Shown here in pieces: positions 1-10,091 of a stretch of 64,000 nt of DNA; the stretch's first letter is position 1; the number at the start of each line of letters is the position of its first letter. Made by a program: the position numbers and the translations under genes. Origin of the DNA: Caballeronia choica (lineage in GTDB: Bacteria > Pseudomonadota > Gammaproteobacteria > Burkholderiales > Burkholderiaceae); NCBI RefSeq assembly GCF_001544535.1, contig NZ_FCON02000005.1, forward strand, positions 62,001-126,000. Direction: 5' to 3'. Under the pieces are notes generated by a model, which had not been told where the DNA came from, searched no databases, and saw nothing but the letters and a program-made list of their open reading frames with translations.

Positions 1-1
1 G

Positions 2-589
2 CTGAAGGCGCTTTTCATCGCCGATGCGCATTTCGGCAAGGACGCCGTGTTCCGCGCGCGCGGGATTCCGGTGCCCGCGGGATCGACCGGCGAGAATCTC
101 GCGCGGCTCGATGCGCTGGTGAGCACGCATCGGCCGGAGTCGATCGTGTTTTTGGGCGACCTGCTGCATGCGCGCGAGTCTCACGCCGAGGAGACGTTGA
201 GCGCGTTATCCGCGTGGCGCGCGAGGCATCGCGGGTTGCGGCTGTTGCTGGTCGAAGGCAATCACGACCGGCATGCGGGCGCGTTGCCGGATGCGCTCGG
301 CTTCGAGAAGGTGGACGAGCCGTACGCGCTGGGACCGTGGTCGCTTTGTCATCATCCGCAGACGGTGGAAGGCGCGTACGCGCTCGCGGGCCACGAGCAT
401 CCGGTGTACCGCATCGCGACGCGCACGGATCACGCGCGGCTGCCGTGCTTCCGGTTTGGCGCGCGCTCGGGCGTGCTGCCGGCGTTTGGCGGCTTCACCG
501 GCGGATTCGAGATCAATGAAACCGCGCGCGGCGAAGCGATCTATGTGGTCGCGGGAGAGCGGGTTTTTGGCGTGCGGCGTGACGCGTGA
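2..589 (+). CDS. pdeM: Metallophosphoesterase, PdeM-like (5' end outside window)
   Basis: The open frame runs in from the window edge, so the true start is upstream. The 195 visible residues hold the metal-binding motifs of calcineurin-like phosphoesterases in order: DAH with HFGK just after the edge, GDLLH, GNHDR, and a late GHEHP. The spacing and the RARGIPVP stretch match the ligase-associated DNA-damage-response nuclease PdeM, a phosphoesterase usually encoded beside a Lhr-type helicase and an ATP-dependent ligase. Those partners, if present, lie left of the window. A GTG at 47 is in frame but would remove the first metal motif, so it is not the start. The gene ends 22 bp from a convergent gene. 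The family call is firm; DNA as substrate is known for the family and not shown here. Confidence 0.8.
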   Translation: MKALFIADAHFGKDAVFRARGIPVPAGSTGENLARLDALVSTHRPESIVFLGDLLHARESHAEETLSALSAWRARHRGLRLLLVEGNHDRHAGALPDALGFEKVDEPYALGPWSLCHHPQTVEGAYALAGHEHPVYRIATRTDHARLPCFRFGARSGVLPAFGGFTGGFEINETARGEAIYVVAGERVFGVRRDA

Positions 590-611
590 TGTCTGCTCGG
601 CTTGGCCTGGC

Positions 612-1055
612 TTAGTGGTAAATCGTCTTCGATGACGTCAGTTTCGTCAGCGTCCCGCGCTGGAACCTGTACCAGCCCTCCGTGCTCTTGAGCACGACTT
701 CGTCTCGCTGCCAGTACACGCCGTCGAGTTTCAGTCGGCGTCCGATCCGCTCGACCGCGGGCGGGTTGCGCCGAAAGTCGTAGAGCACGAGACCGTCGTT
801 CCCTTCGACGATCATCCGCGCGACCGCGCCGTGCGCACCGGAGGTCTCGTCGAAGTGCCGGAGGCGGTTCGCGTTCAGATGGTCGAACACGCGACCGTCG
901 ACCTGTGCGACGTAAGCCGCGCCGTCCGGCACGAATTGCAGCGCGCCGCCCGTCGTCGCGATCGGACCGCTCGCGCTGCTCTGTGCGTGCGCGCCACTCG
1001 CGCCACTCGCGACGAGAACGGCCATCAACAACCCCTTCCACCGGCGATCAATCAT
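612..1055 (-). CDS. Small secreted protein of unknown function
   Basis: A 147-residue protein starts at ATG 1055, with GAGA-type purines about 7 bp upstream. Residues 1-24 form a typical signal peptide (MIDRRWKG, hydrophobic core, cleavage near AHAQ), so it should be exported to the periplasm. The mature part has no Cys and no motif I recognise; it mixes short beta-like stretches (YVAQVDGRVFDHL, LVLYDFRR, WYRFQRGTL). A longer arginine-rich frame over the same DNA (541-1041, minus) is a shadow. It converges with the PdeM gene. No function is proposed. Confidence that it is a real gene rests on the signal peptide and the natural amino-acid composition. Confidence 0.65.
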   Translation of the reverse strand: MIDRRWKGLLMAVLVASGASGAHAQSSASGPIATTGGALQFVPDGAAYVAQVDGRVFDHLNANRLRHFDETSGAHGAVARMIVEGNDGLVLYDFRRNPPAVERIGRRLKLDGVYWQRDEVVLKSTEGWYRFQRGTLTKLTSSKTIYH

Positions 1056-1409
1056 GGGGCGATCTCAAAAAAGTACGAAGATTCGACCTTACCCACAGAC
1101 ATGAACAAGCGCAACGAGGCGTTTCTCCAACACCGCCCAATGCGCAACGTTCCCGATTTTGTCGTCTCGTAATTAAAAGAACCGTTCATAAGCGGGAAAT
1201 TGGCGAAGAATTCCTGCGCCAACCCAGGCTTTCAGCAAAATAACCCTGCACGCGAATCTCGTGCCCAACGCACGCGAATTAGGGTTTTCACCAGCACGCT
1301 TTTGAACCCTTCGGTACAATTCAACCCTTCGTTCGCCGCCTGACGCTTGCGTCTTTCACTCCGAAAACGCGCGTTGCGACGAGACTTCCGCGCCCCCTCC
1401 GCTCCCGCC
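1056..1409. other. Divergent intergenic region between secreted protein and MFS gene
   Basis: This 354-bp gap is less GC-rich than its neighbours and must hold the promoters of both flanking genes. Two short direct repeats are visible: CACGCGAAT twice near 1249-1280, and AACCCTTCG at 1305-1313 and 1323-1331. The second pair brackets TACAAT at 1315-1320, a plausible -10 hexamer for the rightward gene, although no good -35 lies 16-18 bp upstream. No gene or stable hairpin is seen. Confidence 0.4.
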
Positions 1410-2591
1410 ATGCCCTTGCCCCTTCTCGCTCTCGCCATTGCCGCGTTCGGCATCGGCACGACCGAATTCGTCATCATGGGCCTTCTGCCCAATGTCGCCC
1501 GCGATCTCGCCGTATCGATTCCCGCCGCCGGCATGCTCGTCTCGGGCTACGCGCTCGGTGTGACGATCGGCGCGCCCATCCTTGCCATCGTCACCGCGAA
1601 GATGCCGCGCAAGAAGGCGCTGATGGGCCTGATCGGCGTCTTCATCGTCGGCAATCTGCTGTGCGCAATCGCGCCGGGCTACTGGGTGCTGATGGGCGCG
1701 CGCATCGTGACCGCGTTCTGCCACGGCGCGTTCTTCGGCATCGGCTCGGTCGTTGCCGCCGACCTCGTCGCGCCGAACCGCCGCGCGCAGGCCATCGCGC
1801 TGATGTTCACCGGGCTCACGCTCGCGAACGTGCTGGGCGTGCCGCTCGGCACGGCGCTCGGGCAGGCGGCCGGCTGGCGCGCGACGTTCTGGGTCGTGAC
1901 GCTGATCGGACTGCTCGCGGCGGCTGCCCTTCAGGTCTGCCTGCCGAAGCACATCGAGATGCGCGAGACCAGCATCCTGCGCGAATTCGACGTGCTGAAG
2001 AACCCGCAAGTGCTGATGGTGCTCGGCATCAGCGTGCTGGCCTCCGCCAGTCTCTTTTCGGTCTTCACCTACATCACCCCGATCCTCGAGGACGTGACCG
2101 GTTTCTCGCCGCACGCGGTCACGCTCGTGCTGCTGCTGTTCGGTCTCGGGCTGACGGTCGGCAGCACGCTTGGCGGCAAGCTCGCGGACTGGAAGGTGCT
2201 GCGCTCGCTGCTGTCGTTCCTGCTCGCGATCGTCGTGATTCTCACGATCTTCGCCGCGACGATGCACTCGGCCGTTCCCGCGATGGTCACGATCTTCCTG
2301 TGGGGCGTGCTCGCGTTCGCGATCGTGCCGCCGCTGCAGATCCTGATCGTGAACCGCGCAAGCGACGCGCCGAACCTCGCATCGACGCTCAATCAGGGCG
2401 CGTTCAACCTCGGCAACGCGACGGGCGCATGGCTCGGCGGCATGGCGATCGGTGCGGGCGCGCCGCTGGAATCGCTGCCTTGGGTCGGCGTGACGATGGC
2501 GTGCGGCGCGTTTGGATTGACGCTGCTCTCGGCATCGCTCGAAAGACGCGCGCGGCGCTCGGCAATCGGGCAGGCTGCGTGGGAAAGGTGA
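1410..2591 (+). CDS. MFS transporter, DHA1 family (AraJ/YdhP-like exporter)
   Basis: A 393-residue inner-membrane protein of about 12 hydrophobic segments. It opens with the GIGTTEFVIMGLLPNVA signature of AraJ/YdhP/PbuE-type drug:H+ antiporters, followed by the loop SGYALGVTIGAP and, after TM2, KMPRKKALM (motif A region). The start is set at ATG 1410, which gives MPLPLLALAIAAFG directly before TM1. A TTG 21 codons upstream would add a basic tail absent from the family. Related proteins export sugars, purines or drugs; substrate cannot be read from sequence. The stop codon is immediately followed by copy A of the long intergenic repeat. Confidence 0.85.
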   Translation: MPLPLLALAIAAFGIGTTEFVIMGLLPNVARDLAVSIPAAGMLVSGYALGVTIGAPILAIVTAKMPRKKALMGLIGVFIVGNLLCAIAPGYWVLMGARIVTAFCHGAFFGIGSVVAADLVAPNRRAQAIALMFTGLTLANVLGVPLGTALGQAAGWRATFWVVTLIGLLAAAALQVCLPKHIEMRETSILREFDVLKNPQVLMVLGISVLASASLFSVFTYITPILEDVTGFSPHAVTLVLLLFGLGLTVGSTLGGKLADWKVLRSLLSFLLAIVVILTIFAATMHSAVPAMVTIFLWGVLAFAIVPPLQILIVNRASDAPNLASTLNQGAFNLGNATGAWLGGMAIGAGAPLESLPWVGVTMACGAFGLTLLSASLERRARRSAIGQAAWER

Positions 2592-2960
2592 GCGCTGGCG
2601 CTTGGGGTTGGGGTTGGGGTTGGAGTATTTGCGGCGTTTGATGCGCTCAGGCTTCTGTGGAACTTGTGTTCGTGTCGGTCTATTTGCTCTGCCCCTGTGC
2701 GGGGCGGCAGTCACTTTCTTTGCTGCTGCAAAGAAAGTAACCAAAGAAAGCAGCCTCCCACCGCCAATGCTTGCCATGCGCCGCTAGACCGTTATGTCGG
2801 AGTGGTCCAACCGGGGGAGTGTCGTTAGCGGGGTTTCCCCGTTGTTGGCATGTAGAAAAGGCGCGCACGTCGCACCGCTATGCGGAGTGGACCAGCAGTC
2901 ATTCATCCGGCCTCGCGCTACGCGCTCACCCGTCAGGCGAAAGCTCAACCCACCCGCGCG
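2592..2960 (+). repeat. Long intergenic repeat, copy A
   Basis: Copy A starts at the first base after the MFS stop codon with GCGCTGGCGCTTGGGG and runs to about 2960, 20 bp short of the end of convergent fahA. It matches copies B (21532-21892) and C (21958-22281, minus) over nearly its whole length. Conserved blocks in order: G/T-rich head; GATGCGCTCAGGCTTCT; small hairpin GCCCC-TGTGC-GGGGC (about 2692-2706); perfect 10-bp hairpin CTTTCTTTGC-TGCT-GCAAAGAAAG (2714-2737); CAACCGGGGGAGTGTCGTTA; CAGCAGTCATTCATCC; and a hairpin CGCG-CTA-CGCG (2914-2924). No reading frame of note lies in it. It is either a non-autonomous repeat or a structured 3'-UTR element. Confidence 0.85.
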
Positions 2961-2979
2961 TTTGTTGTGCGCATGCTCT

Positions 2980-4287
2980 TTAGCCCGCTGAACCCGCCCC
3001 CCGCGCGGCCAGAATCCGCCCCGCGCACTGGCCGAACCCCACGCGATACCCATCGCCTTGGCACCATCCCGCGAGCGTCAGCTCGTCGCCATCCTCGATG
3101 AACGCTCGCTCGCCGCCGTCCTCCAGCTTGATCGGCCGCGTGCCGTTCCAGGTGCTTTCCAGCAGGCTCCCGCATGAATCCGGCGTCGGCCCGCTGATCG
3201 TGCCCGAACCCATCAGATCGCCCACCCGCGTGTTGCAGCCCGCCACCGTGTGATGCGCGAGTTGCTGCGCCATCGACCAGTACATCAGCTTGAAATTGGT
3301 CCGCGAGATCGTGGTCGCCGTGGCCGCGCCTTCGGGACGCAGCGTCACTTCCAGTTCGATGTCGAACGCGTGATCGCCTTCGTGACGCAGGTACGCGAGC
3401 GGCTGCGGTTCCTGCTGCGGCGTCGCGGTGCGGAACGGTTCGAGCGCATCGAGCGTGACGATCCAGGGCGAGATCGTCGTGGCGAAACCCTTCGCGTTGA
3501 ACGGCCCGAGCGGCACGTATTCCCACTGCTGGATGTCACGCGCGCTCCAGTCGTTCAACAGCACCATGCCGAAGATATGCTGCTCGGCATCGTTGCAGTC
3601 GATCGGCTCACCCAGCGCATTCCCCGCGCCGACGATGAAACCCATCTCCAGTTCGATATCCAGCTTGCGGCACGCGCTGAACACGGGACGCTCGTCGCCT
3701 GGCAACTTGATCTGCCCGTTCGGACGCCGCACCGGCGTGCCGCTCACGATCACCGACGACGCCCGCCCGTTGTACCCGATCGGCATCTCCGACCAGTTCG
3801 GCAGCAGCGCGTTCTTCGGATCGCGGAACATGCAGCCGACGTTCGTTGCGTGCTCCTTCGACGAGTAGAAGTCCGTGTAGCCGGGAATCTCGACGGGCAG
3901 ATGAAGCGTCGCGTCCGCCTGCGGCACCAGCGCGCGCTGGCGGAGCGCAGCATCGTCGCGCAGGGTCGCATTGCCGCTTGCGAGCAACGCGCTCAACGCG
4001 ATGCGCACGCTGCGCCAACGGTCGCGGCCGAGCGCGATGAAATCGTTCAGGCGCGGCTTGTCGAAAACATCGGCGGTGTCGAGCAGGCCGGCCTGTTCCA
4101 GTACCGCCAGGTCCGCGATCCAGTCGCCGATCGCCACGCCCACGCGCCGCGCCGGATTCACGTCGTTGCTGAACACGCCGAACGGCAGGTTCTGGATCGG
4201 GAAGTCGCTCGCCGGGTCGTTGGCCGACTCGATCCAGCTTTTCAGCGCAGGGGCCAGGGTCGCTTGCAGTTGTGCGGACGTGCTCAT
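2980..4287 (-). CDS. fahA: Fumarylacetoacetase
   Basis: The last enzyme of tyrosine/homogentisate degradation splits fumarylacetoacetate into fumarate and acetoacetate in the cytosol. The 435-residue length fits the family. Visible features are the N-terminal FAH domain ([26 protein letters not shown]), the active-site stretch with [13 protein letters not shown], metal-binding ELEMGFIVG and [15 protein letters not shown], and the C-terminal [18 protein letters not shown]. The frame stays open far upstream across hmgA; the real start is ATG 4287 (MSTSAQLQ), which overlaps the hmgA stop by 4 bp (ATGA), so the two genes are translationally coupled. Maleylacetoacetate isomerase, the step between them, is not in the window. 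Confidence 0.96.
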   Translation of the reverse strand: MSTSAQLQATLAPALKSWIESANDPASDFPIQNLPFGVFSNDVNPARRVGVAIGDWIADLAVLEQAGLLDTADVFDKPRLNDFIALGRDRWRSVRIALSALLASGNATLRDDAALRQRALVPQADATLHLPVEIPGYTDFYSSKEHATNVGCMFRDPKNALLPNWSEMPIGYNGRASSVIVSGTPVRRPNGQIKLPGDERPVFSACRKLDIELEMGFIVGAGNALGEPIDCNDAEQHIFGMVLLNDWSARDIQQWEYVPLGPFNAKGFATTISPWIVTLDALEPFRTATPQQEPQPLAYLRHEGDHAFDIELEVTLRPEGAATATTISRTNFKLMYWSMAQQLAHHTVAGCNTRVGDLMGSGTISGPTPDSCGSLLESTWNGTRPIKLEDGGERAFIEDGDELTLAGWCQGDGYRVGFGQCAGRILAARGAGSAG

Positions 4288-5621
4288 CGTTGCTCCGGAT
4301 TGAAATGTTTGGCGAGGCCTTGCCAGCACTCGTAGTAATGCGCCTGCAGTTGCGCGGTTTCGAGCGCGAATTGCGTCGGCTTGATCAGCGTGCGGGTTTC
4401 GAACATGAAGGCCATCGTGTCGCCGACTTTCGCCGGCTTCGACGTATCGATGTTCGACGCCTTCTCGAACGTGCCCGCATCCGGGCCGTGCCCCGACATG
4501 CAGTTGTGCAGGCTCGAACCGCCCGGCACGAAGCCTTCGGCCTTCGCGTCGTACGCGCCGTGCACGAGGCCCATGAACTCGCTCGCGACATTGCGATGGA
4601 ACCAGGGCGGGCGGAACGTATCCTCGGCGGCGAGCCAGCGCGGCGGGAAGATCACGAAGTCGATCGTATCGACGCCCGGCGTGTCGCTGACCGATTGCAG
4701 CACGAGAAAGATCGACGGATCGGGATGGTCGTAGCTGATCGAGCCGATCGTGTTGAAGTGGCGCAGGTCGTACTTGTACGGCGCGTAGTTGCCGTGCCAC
4801 GCGACCACGTCGAGCGGCGAATGGCCGATGTCCGCGCGCCACAGCGCGCCGTTCATCTTCGCGACGAGTTCGAACGCGCCTTCGCGATCTTCGTATGCGG
4901 CATGCGGCGTGAGGAAGTCGCGCGGATTCGCGAGGCCATTCGAGCCGATCGGGCCGAGATCCGGCAATTGCAGTAGCGCGCCGAAGTTTTCGCAGATGTA
5001 GCCGCGTGCCTCGTCGTCGGGGAGCGTCACGGCAAAACGCACGCCACGCGGAATCACGGCGATTTCGAACGGCGCGACGTCGAGCTTGCCCATCTCCGTG
5101 AAGATCGACAGGCGCCCTTCCTGCGGCACGATCAGCAACTCGCCGTCGGCGCTGTAGAAAAAGCGGTCCTTCATCGAGCGGTTGGCCGCGTACAGATGGA
5201 TCGCGCAGCCCGTCATCGATTCGGCCGCGCCGTTGCCAGCCATCGTCACCCAGCCGTCGATGAAATCGGTCGGCTCGGCGGGCATCGGCAGCGGGTCCCA
5301 GCGAAGCTGGTTCGGCGGTGTCGGCGGCACTTCCGCGAAATTCGCGACGAGCTTCGCGCGCAGCGTTTCGCCGCGCATCTGCGAGAACGGCATGTGCACG
5401 GCAGCCGGCCGGATTCGATACAGCCACGAACGCCGGTTGTGGGCGCGCGGCGCGGTGAACGCGGTGCCGGACAGTTGCTCGGCGTAGAGGCCATAGGGGG
5501 CGCGCTGCGGCGAGTTGCGGCCGAGCGGCAACGCGCCCGGGAGCGCCTCGGAGGCGAAATCGTTGGCGAACCCCGACTGGTAGTGGAGGCTCGCGTCCGT
5601 ATGGGTCTCGAACGTCGGCAT
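4284..5621 (-). CDS. hmgA: Homogentisate 1,2-dioxygenase
   Basis: This iron(II) enzyme opens the ring of homogentisate to maleylacetoacetate in tyrosine and phenylalanine breakdown. It is 445 residues, the usual length. The N-terminus [19 protein letters not shown] is diagnostic. The iron-binding region [18 protein letters not shown] carries the His and Glu ligands, and [15 protein letters not shown] the final His. The start is ATG 5621 (MPTFETHTD), with AAGGAA about 8 bp upstream; an in-frame start 20 codons earlier lacks family support. It is the first gene of an hmgA-fahA operon. Inverted repeats at 5695-5740 lie in its promoter region and may be regulator sites. Confidence 0.97.
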   Translation of the reverse strand: MPTFETHTDASLHYQSGFANDFASEALPGALPLGRNSPQRAPYGLYAEQLSGTAFTAPRAHNRRSWLYRIRPAAVHMPFSQMRGETLRAKLVANFAEVPPTPPNQLRWDPLPMPAEPTDFIDGWVTMAGNGAAESMTGCAIHLYAANRSMKDRFFYSADGELLIVPQEGRLSIFTEMGKLDVAPFEIAVIPRGVRFAVTLPDDEARGYICENFGALLQLPDLGPIGSNGLANPRDFLTPHAAYEDREGAFELVAKMNGALWRADIGHSPLDVVAWHGNYAPYKYDLRHFNTIGSISYDHPDPSIFLVLQSVSDTPGVDTIDFVIFPPRWLAAEDTFRPPWFHRNVASEFMGLVHGAYDAKAEGFVPGGSSLHNCMSGHGPDAGTFEKASNIDTSKPAKVGDTMAFMFETRTLIKPTQFALETAQLQAHYYECWQGLAKHFNPEQR

Positions 5622-5694
5622 GTTGTGATTCCTTGGTTGAATTCGGTGTCGTTGCGATGCGCGCCCGCGGGGCATTTTCAAGACAACGATCTAA

Positions 5695-5740
5695 TTTACG
5701 TATAGTAAAACCAATTACGATTAGTTAAATCGTCGTTAAC
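5695..5740 (-). promoter_or_regulatory. Inverted repeats upstream of hmgA (candidate operators)
   Basis: The hmgA leader is AT-rich compared with its surroundings. It holds two perfect short inverted repeats: TTTAC-GTATA-GTAAA (5695-5709) and GTTAA-N7-TTAAC (5724-5740), 74-119 bp upstream of the hmgA start. In related bacteria hmg genes are controlled by IclR- or MarR-type regulators that bind such sites. No such regulator is encoded in this window, so the assignment is inference. Confidence 0.45.
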
Positions 5741-5867
5741 CCTAGCAGGCGTATCGATACCGCATATCAATATGTGAATTTTGTGCAAAGGGATGGATCG
5801 CGCGCTGCTACCATCGATGCATGTCCCGTGGCGCCAAACGCGCGCCAAGCCCCACTAGCTCGAATCC

Positions 5868-6689
5868 ATGATCGCGCCGACCGTCGCCGAACTCGTCTCC
5901 AAAGCCGCCGCGCACCCCTTCCTCGGCGCGCATATCGTGCTGGGCGAAAGGGAGCATCGCGCTGCGGCGATCGCGCGATACGAGGGCGTCGGGCTGGCGA
6001 GCGCCTATGAGCCGATCTTCGATGTCGGCACGCACAGCTTCCCGCAGACACTGTCGGCCTCGCCGGAAAGCGCCGAGCGCTTCGGCGACGAACTGGGCGT
6101 CCAGGCGCTGACCCTGCTCGCCGATGGCTCGTCGTTCGATCTGTTCGCTCAAATCGAAAGCGATCGCGAACTCGTCGAACTCGACCGCCTTTCGCGGGCG
6201 CTGCATGCGTTCAATTTCTTCGGGACGCAGCGCCCGGGGCTGCTGTTCCTGCGCGTCCACGAGCGCCTGCTCAAGAGCGTGAAGTACGACCACGGACTGC
6301 ATTTTTCGTCGGTGCTGATCGATTTCGGGCTGAATCCGTCGCGAATCGTGATCGAGTTGCCGGCGGCGGCGGTCGCGCACAAGACCTTCCTCGGCTACCT
6401 GACCAAGAGCTATCAACACTATGGCTTCAAGGTCGCGGGCAATCTGCCGAACGCCGGCCAGATCATGTCGGTGTCGGAAATGGCCCGGCTCGACTTCATC
6501 AAGATGGACGCGGGGTCCGCCTTGCGCGACTCGGTCGTCAAGCACCTCGTCGGCTATGCAAACCGGCTCAGGATTCCGCTGATCTTCAGCCACGTCGCCG
6601 ACGAGGCGCAGTTCGACGCGCTCCAGCAATTCGACGTGCGCTTCGTGCAGGGACCCGTGTTCGATGCGCATCCGGTGAATTCGCGCTGA
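5868..6689 (+). CDS. Degenerate EAL-domain protein, probably not a phosphodiesterase
   Basis: A 273-residue soluble protein with the outline of an EAL (cyclic-di-GMP phosphodiesterase) domain. YEPIFDVG matches the opening YQPIvdl, LLFLRVHERLL the following strand, VIELPAAAVA the ELTE strand, LDFIKMDAG the KxD strand, and FVQGPVFDAHP the closing QGY segment. The catalytic signatures are lost: there is no E-A-L triplet after YEPIF, and the DDFG loop is GNLPNAG. It is expected to bind a ligand or partner protein rather than cleave cyclic-di-GMP, as known for YdiV-type proteins. No Shine-Dalgarno site is obvious before ATG 5868. It is divergent from hmgA and stands alone. Confidence 0.75.
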   Translation: MIAPTVAELVSKAAAHPFLGAHIVLGEREHRAAAIARYEGVGLASAYEPIFDVGTHSFPQTLSASPESAERFGDELGVQALTLLADGSSFDLFAQIESDRELVELDRLSRALHAFNFFGTQRPGLLFLRVHERLLKSVKYDHGLHFSSVLIDFGLNPSRIVIELPAAAVAHKTFLGYLTKSYQHYGFKVAGNLPNAGQIMSVSEMARLDFIKMDAGSALRDSVVKHLVGYANRLRIPLIFSHVADEAQFDALQQFDVRFVQGPVFDAHPVNSR

Positions 6690-6824
6690 ACGATCGTTGT
6701 TGTGCGGCGCAGCGTCGCCTTTTCTCCCTTTCCATCAAGCCCTGAAGCCCGATCCGGCGCCGTCACTGCCGCATCGCAGCGAGATCCTTGCTGCGCCACG
6801 CCTTGACTTTCCCTCCTCTCGCTA

Positions 6825-6857
6825 CGATCATTCGCTCACAATGAGAGCAATTGATCG
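6825..6857 (+). promoter_or_regulatory. Polyol-regulon operator, site 1 (upstream of polyol dehydrogenase)
   Basis: A 33-bp imperfect inverted repeat: CGATCATTCG, 8 bp, GAGAGCAATTG, then ATCG. The outer arms CGATCA/TGATCG pair, as do GCTC/GAGC inside, giving 11 of 13 arm positions. It ends 96 bp before the dehydrogenase ATG. A site with the same two blocks, 8-bp spacer and orientation lies before the SmoS gene (18189-18221, minus). The SorC-family protein encoded at 10092 is the obvious candidate binder. TTGACT at 6803-6808 may be part of the promoter. Confidence 0.65.
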
Positions 6858-6953
6858 GCAAACAGCAATCCAGGCAAGCAATAGCCGGCATCGACGCAAA
6901 ACACGCGGACGACATCGAACGGACGCTTCCATTCAGAGCAGAGGACGACAGAC

Positions 6954-8345
6954 ATGACTAGCGAACGCAATTCGGCCGCCGATGTAATCCTGCACATTGG
7001 CGCGGGATCGTTTCATCGTGCGCACCAGGCGTGGTACCTGCACCGGCTGATCGACTCGGGCGACACGCGCTGGTCGCTCACCGTCGGCAATATCCGCGGC
7101 GACATGAACGCCGTGCTCGAAGCGCTCGCTGCGCAAGACGGCGCCTACACGCTCGAAACCGTGACGCCGCAAGGCGAGCGCGCTTACGAGACCGTCAAGT
7201 CGATCACGAAAGTCGTGCCGTGGTCCGCCGATCTGGAAGCGCTTGTCGCGGCAGGGGCGGCGCCGGAATGCAAGATCGTGTCGTTCACCGTGACCGAAGG
7301 CGGCTACTACCTCGACGAACACCACAAGCTCGACACCGCGAACCCCGACATCGCCGCCGACCTCAAGGGCGCGCGCACGACGATCTACGGCGCGCTCGCC
7401 GCGATCCTCGATGCGCGCATGAAGCAGGACGCCGGCAGGGTCACGCTGCAGAACTGCGACAACCTGCGCAGCAACGGCGACCGCTTCAAGGCCGGGATGC
7501 TCGAATTCCTGCAACTGCGCGGCGAGACCGCACTGCGCGACTGGATGCTCGCCAACACGTCGTGCCCGAATTCGATGGTCGACCGCATCACGCCGCGCCC
7601 CACGCCCGACGTCCGCGAACGCGTGCAAGCCGCGACCCGCTTCGACGACCGCGCGCCCGTCATGGGCGAAGCGTTCATCCAGTGGGTGATCGAGGATCAC
7701 TTCTGCGCCGGTCGTCCGGCGTGGGAGAAGGTCGGCGCGGAGATGGTCGAATCGGTGCTGCCTTACGAAGAAGCCAAGATCCGCATCCTGAACGCGAGCC
7801 ATAGCTGCATCGCGTGGGCGGGGTCGCTGGTCGGCCTGCAGTACATCCATGAAGGCACGCTCGACCCGGAGATCCGCGCCTTCGCCGATGCCTACGTCAC
7901 CGAGGACGTGATTCCGTGCCTCACGCCGAGTCCGCTCGATCTCGCGAAGTATCGCGACGTCGTGCTCGACCGCTTCAGCAATCCGCATATCCAGGACACG
8001 AACCAGCGCGTCGCCGCCGACGGCTTCTCGAAGCTGCCCGGCTTCATCGCGCCGACCCTCTCCGAATGCTTCGCCCGCAAGGTCGATCCGAACGCGACCG
8101 CCGTGCTGCCCGCGCTCTTCTTCCGCTTCCTCGACCGCTGGCATCAGGGCAAGCTGCCGTACACATATCAGGACGGCGTGATGGACCCGGCCGTCGCGCA
8201 CGGCTTCTTCACGTCGGCCGATCCGCTGAAGGCGTTCGCCAGCGACAAGCTCCTGTGGGGCAGCATGGCCGGGACCGAAGGACTCGAACGCGTGTTGCGC
8301 GCGGCTGTCGCCCGCGTCGACGGCTGGCTCGAAAAGCGGTCCTGA
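6954..8345 (+). CDS. dalD: Polyol 2/4-dehydrogenase (D-arabinitol 4-DH / mannitol DH family)
   Basis: A 463-residue polyol-specific long-chain dehydrogenase that oxidises D-arabinitol to D-xylulose, or mannitol to fructose, with NAD+. It shows the N-terminal nucleotide-binding turn [15 protein letters not shown], the family signature [11 protein letters not shown] (residues 204-213), and the catalytic triad K275, N280, H283 in [10 protein letters not shown]. Xylulokinase follows 133 bp downstream, which favours arabinitol to xylulose to xylulose-5-phosphate; an MtlK-type mannitol role is the alternative. The first gene of a rightward block, it sits behind an operator shared with the SmoS gene. 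Confidence 0.85.
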   Translation: MTSERNSAADVILHIGAGSFHRAHQAWYLHRLIDSGDTRWSLTVGNIRGDMNAVLEALAAQDGAYTLETVTPQGERAYETVKSITKVVPWSADLEALVAAGAAPECKIVSFTVTEGGYYLDEHHKLDTANPDIAADLKGARTTIYGALAAILDARMKQDAGRVTLQNCDNLRSNGDRFKAGMLEFLQLRGETALRDWMLANTSCPNSMVDRITPRPTPDVRERVQAATRFDDRAPVMGEAFIQWVIEDHFCAGRPAWEKVGAEMVESVLPYEEAKIRILNASHSCIAWAGSLVGLQYIHEGTLDPEIRAFADAYVTEDVIPCLTPSPLDLAKYRDVVLDRFSNPHIQDTNQRVAADGFSKLPGFIAPTLSECFARKVDPNATAVLPALFFRFLDRWHQGKLPYTYQDGVMDPAVAHGFFTSADPLKAFASDKLLWGSMAGTEGLERVLRAAVARVDGWLEKRS

Positions 8346-8478
8346 GCCTGATCGGCGCGCACGCGTCAAGCCGCGTTCCGTTCTCATGCTCATGGCGTAA
8401 TGCCGGACGCGGCGCTACATTAGCGGCTCCGGCTTTGCGCCTTCGCTTCTGCCTTCCGCCTTCGATAAGGGTTCGTTC

Positions 8479-9960
<1,482 letters not shown>

Positions 9961-9969
9961 CCGCGGGCT

Positions 9970-9993
9970 GCTCGATTGCTCGATTGCTCGATT
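9970..9993 (+). repeat. Three tandem copies of GCTCGATT upstream of the regulator
   Basis: GCTCGATT is repeated three times without gaps, 99 bp before the GTG start of the SorC-type regulator. Each junction makes ATTGCTC, the core of the AATTGCTC block found in both polyol operators, so the array could act as autoregulatory half-sites. A 7-bp hairpin, GGCCGCC-N7-GGCGGCC (10001-10021), follows it without a T-tract. Chance slippage in the leader is the other explanation. Confidence 0.4.
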
Positions 9994-10091
9994 TGGATAT
10001 GGCCGCCATTTCAAGGCGGCCTGCACACGAGATACAGGCACAATAACCAGCGTGCTCTCCCAGCGCGAGCGCAACGACGACGACGAACACC

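Noticed and set aside
1356-2777. A 473-codon frame antisense to the MFS gene
   Set aside because: Composition is Arg/Asp/His-rich with no motif; the plus strand gives a clear membrane transporter.
2980-5427. One continuous 815-codon minus-strand frame suggesting an hmgA-fahA fusion
   Set aside because: Only its second half is fahA. The first part is the wrong frame of hmgA, which is read in another phase; the two genes overlap by 4 bp and are separate.
9970-9993. CRISPR-like repeats
   Set aside because: Eight-base repeats in direct contact without spacers; no cas gene in the window.
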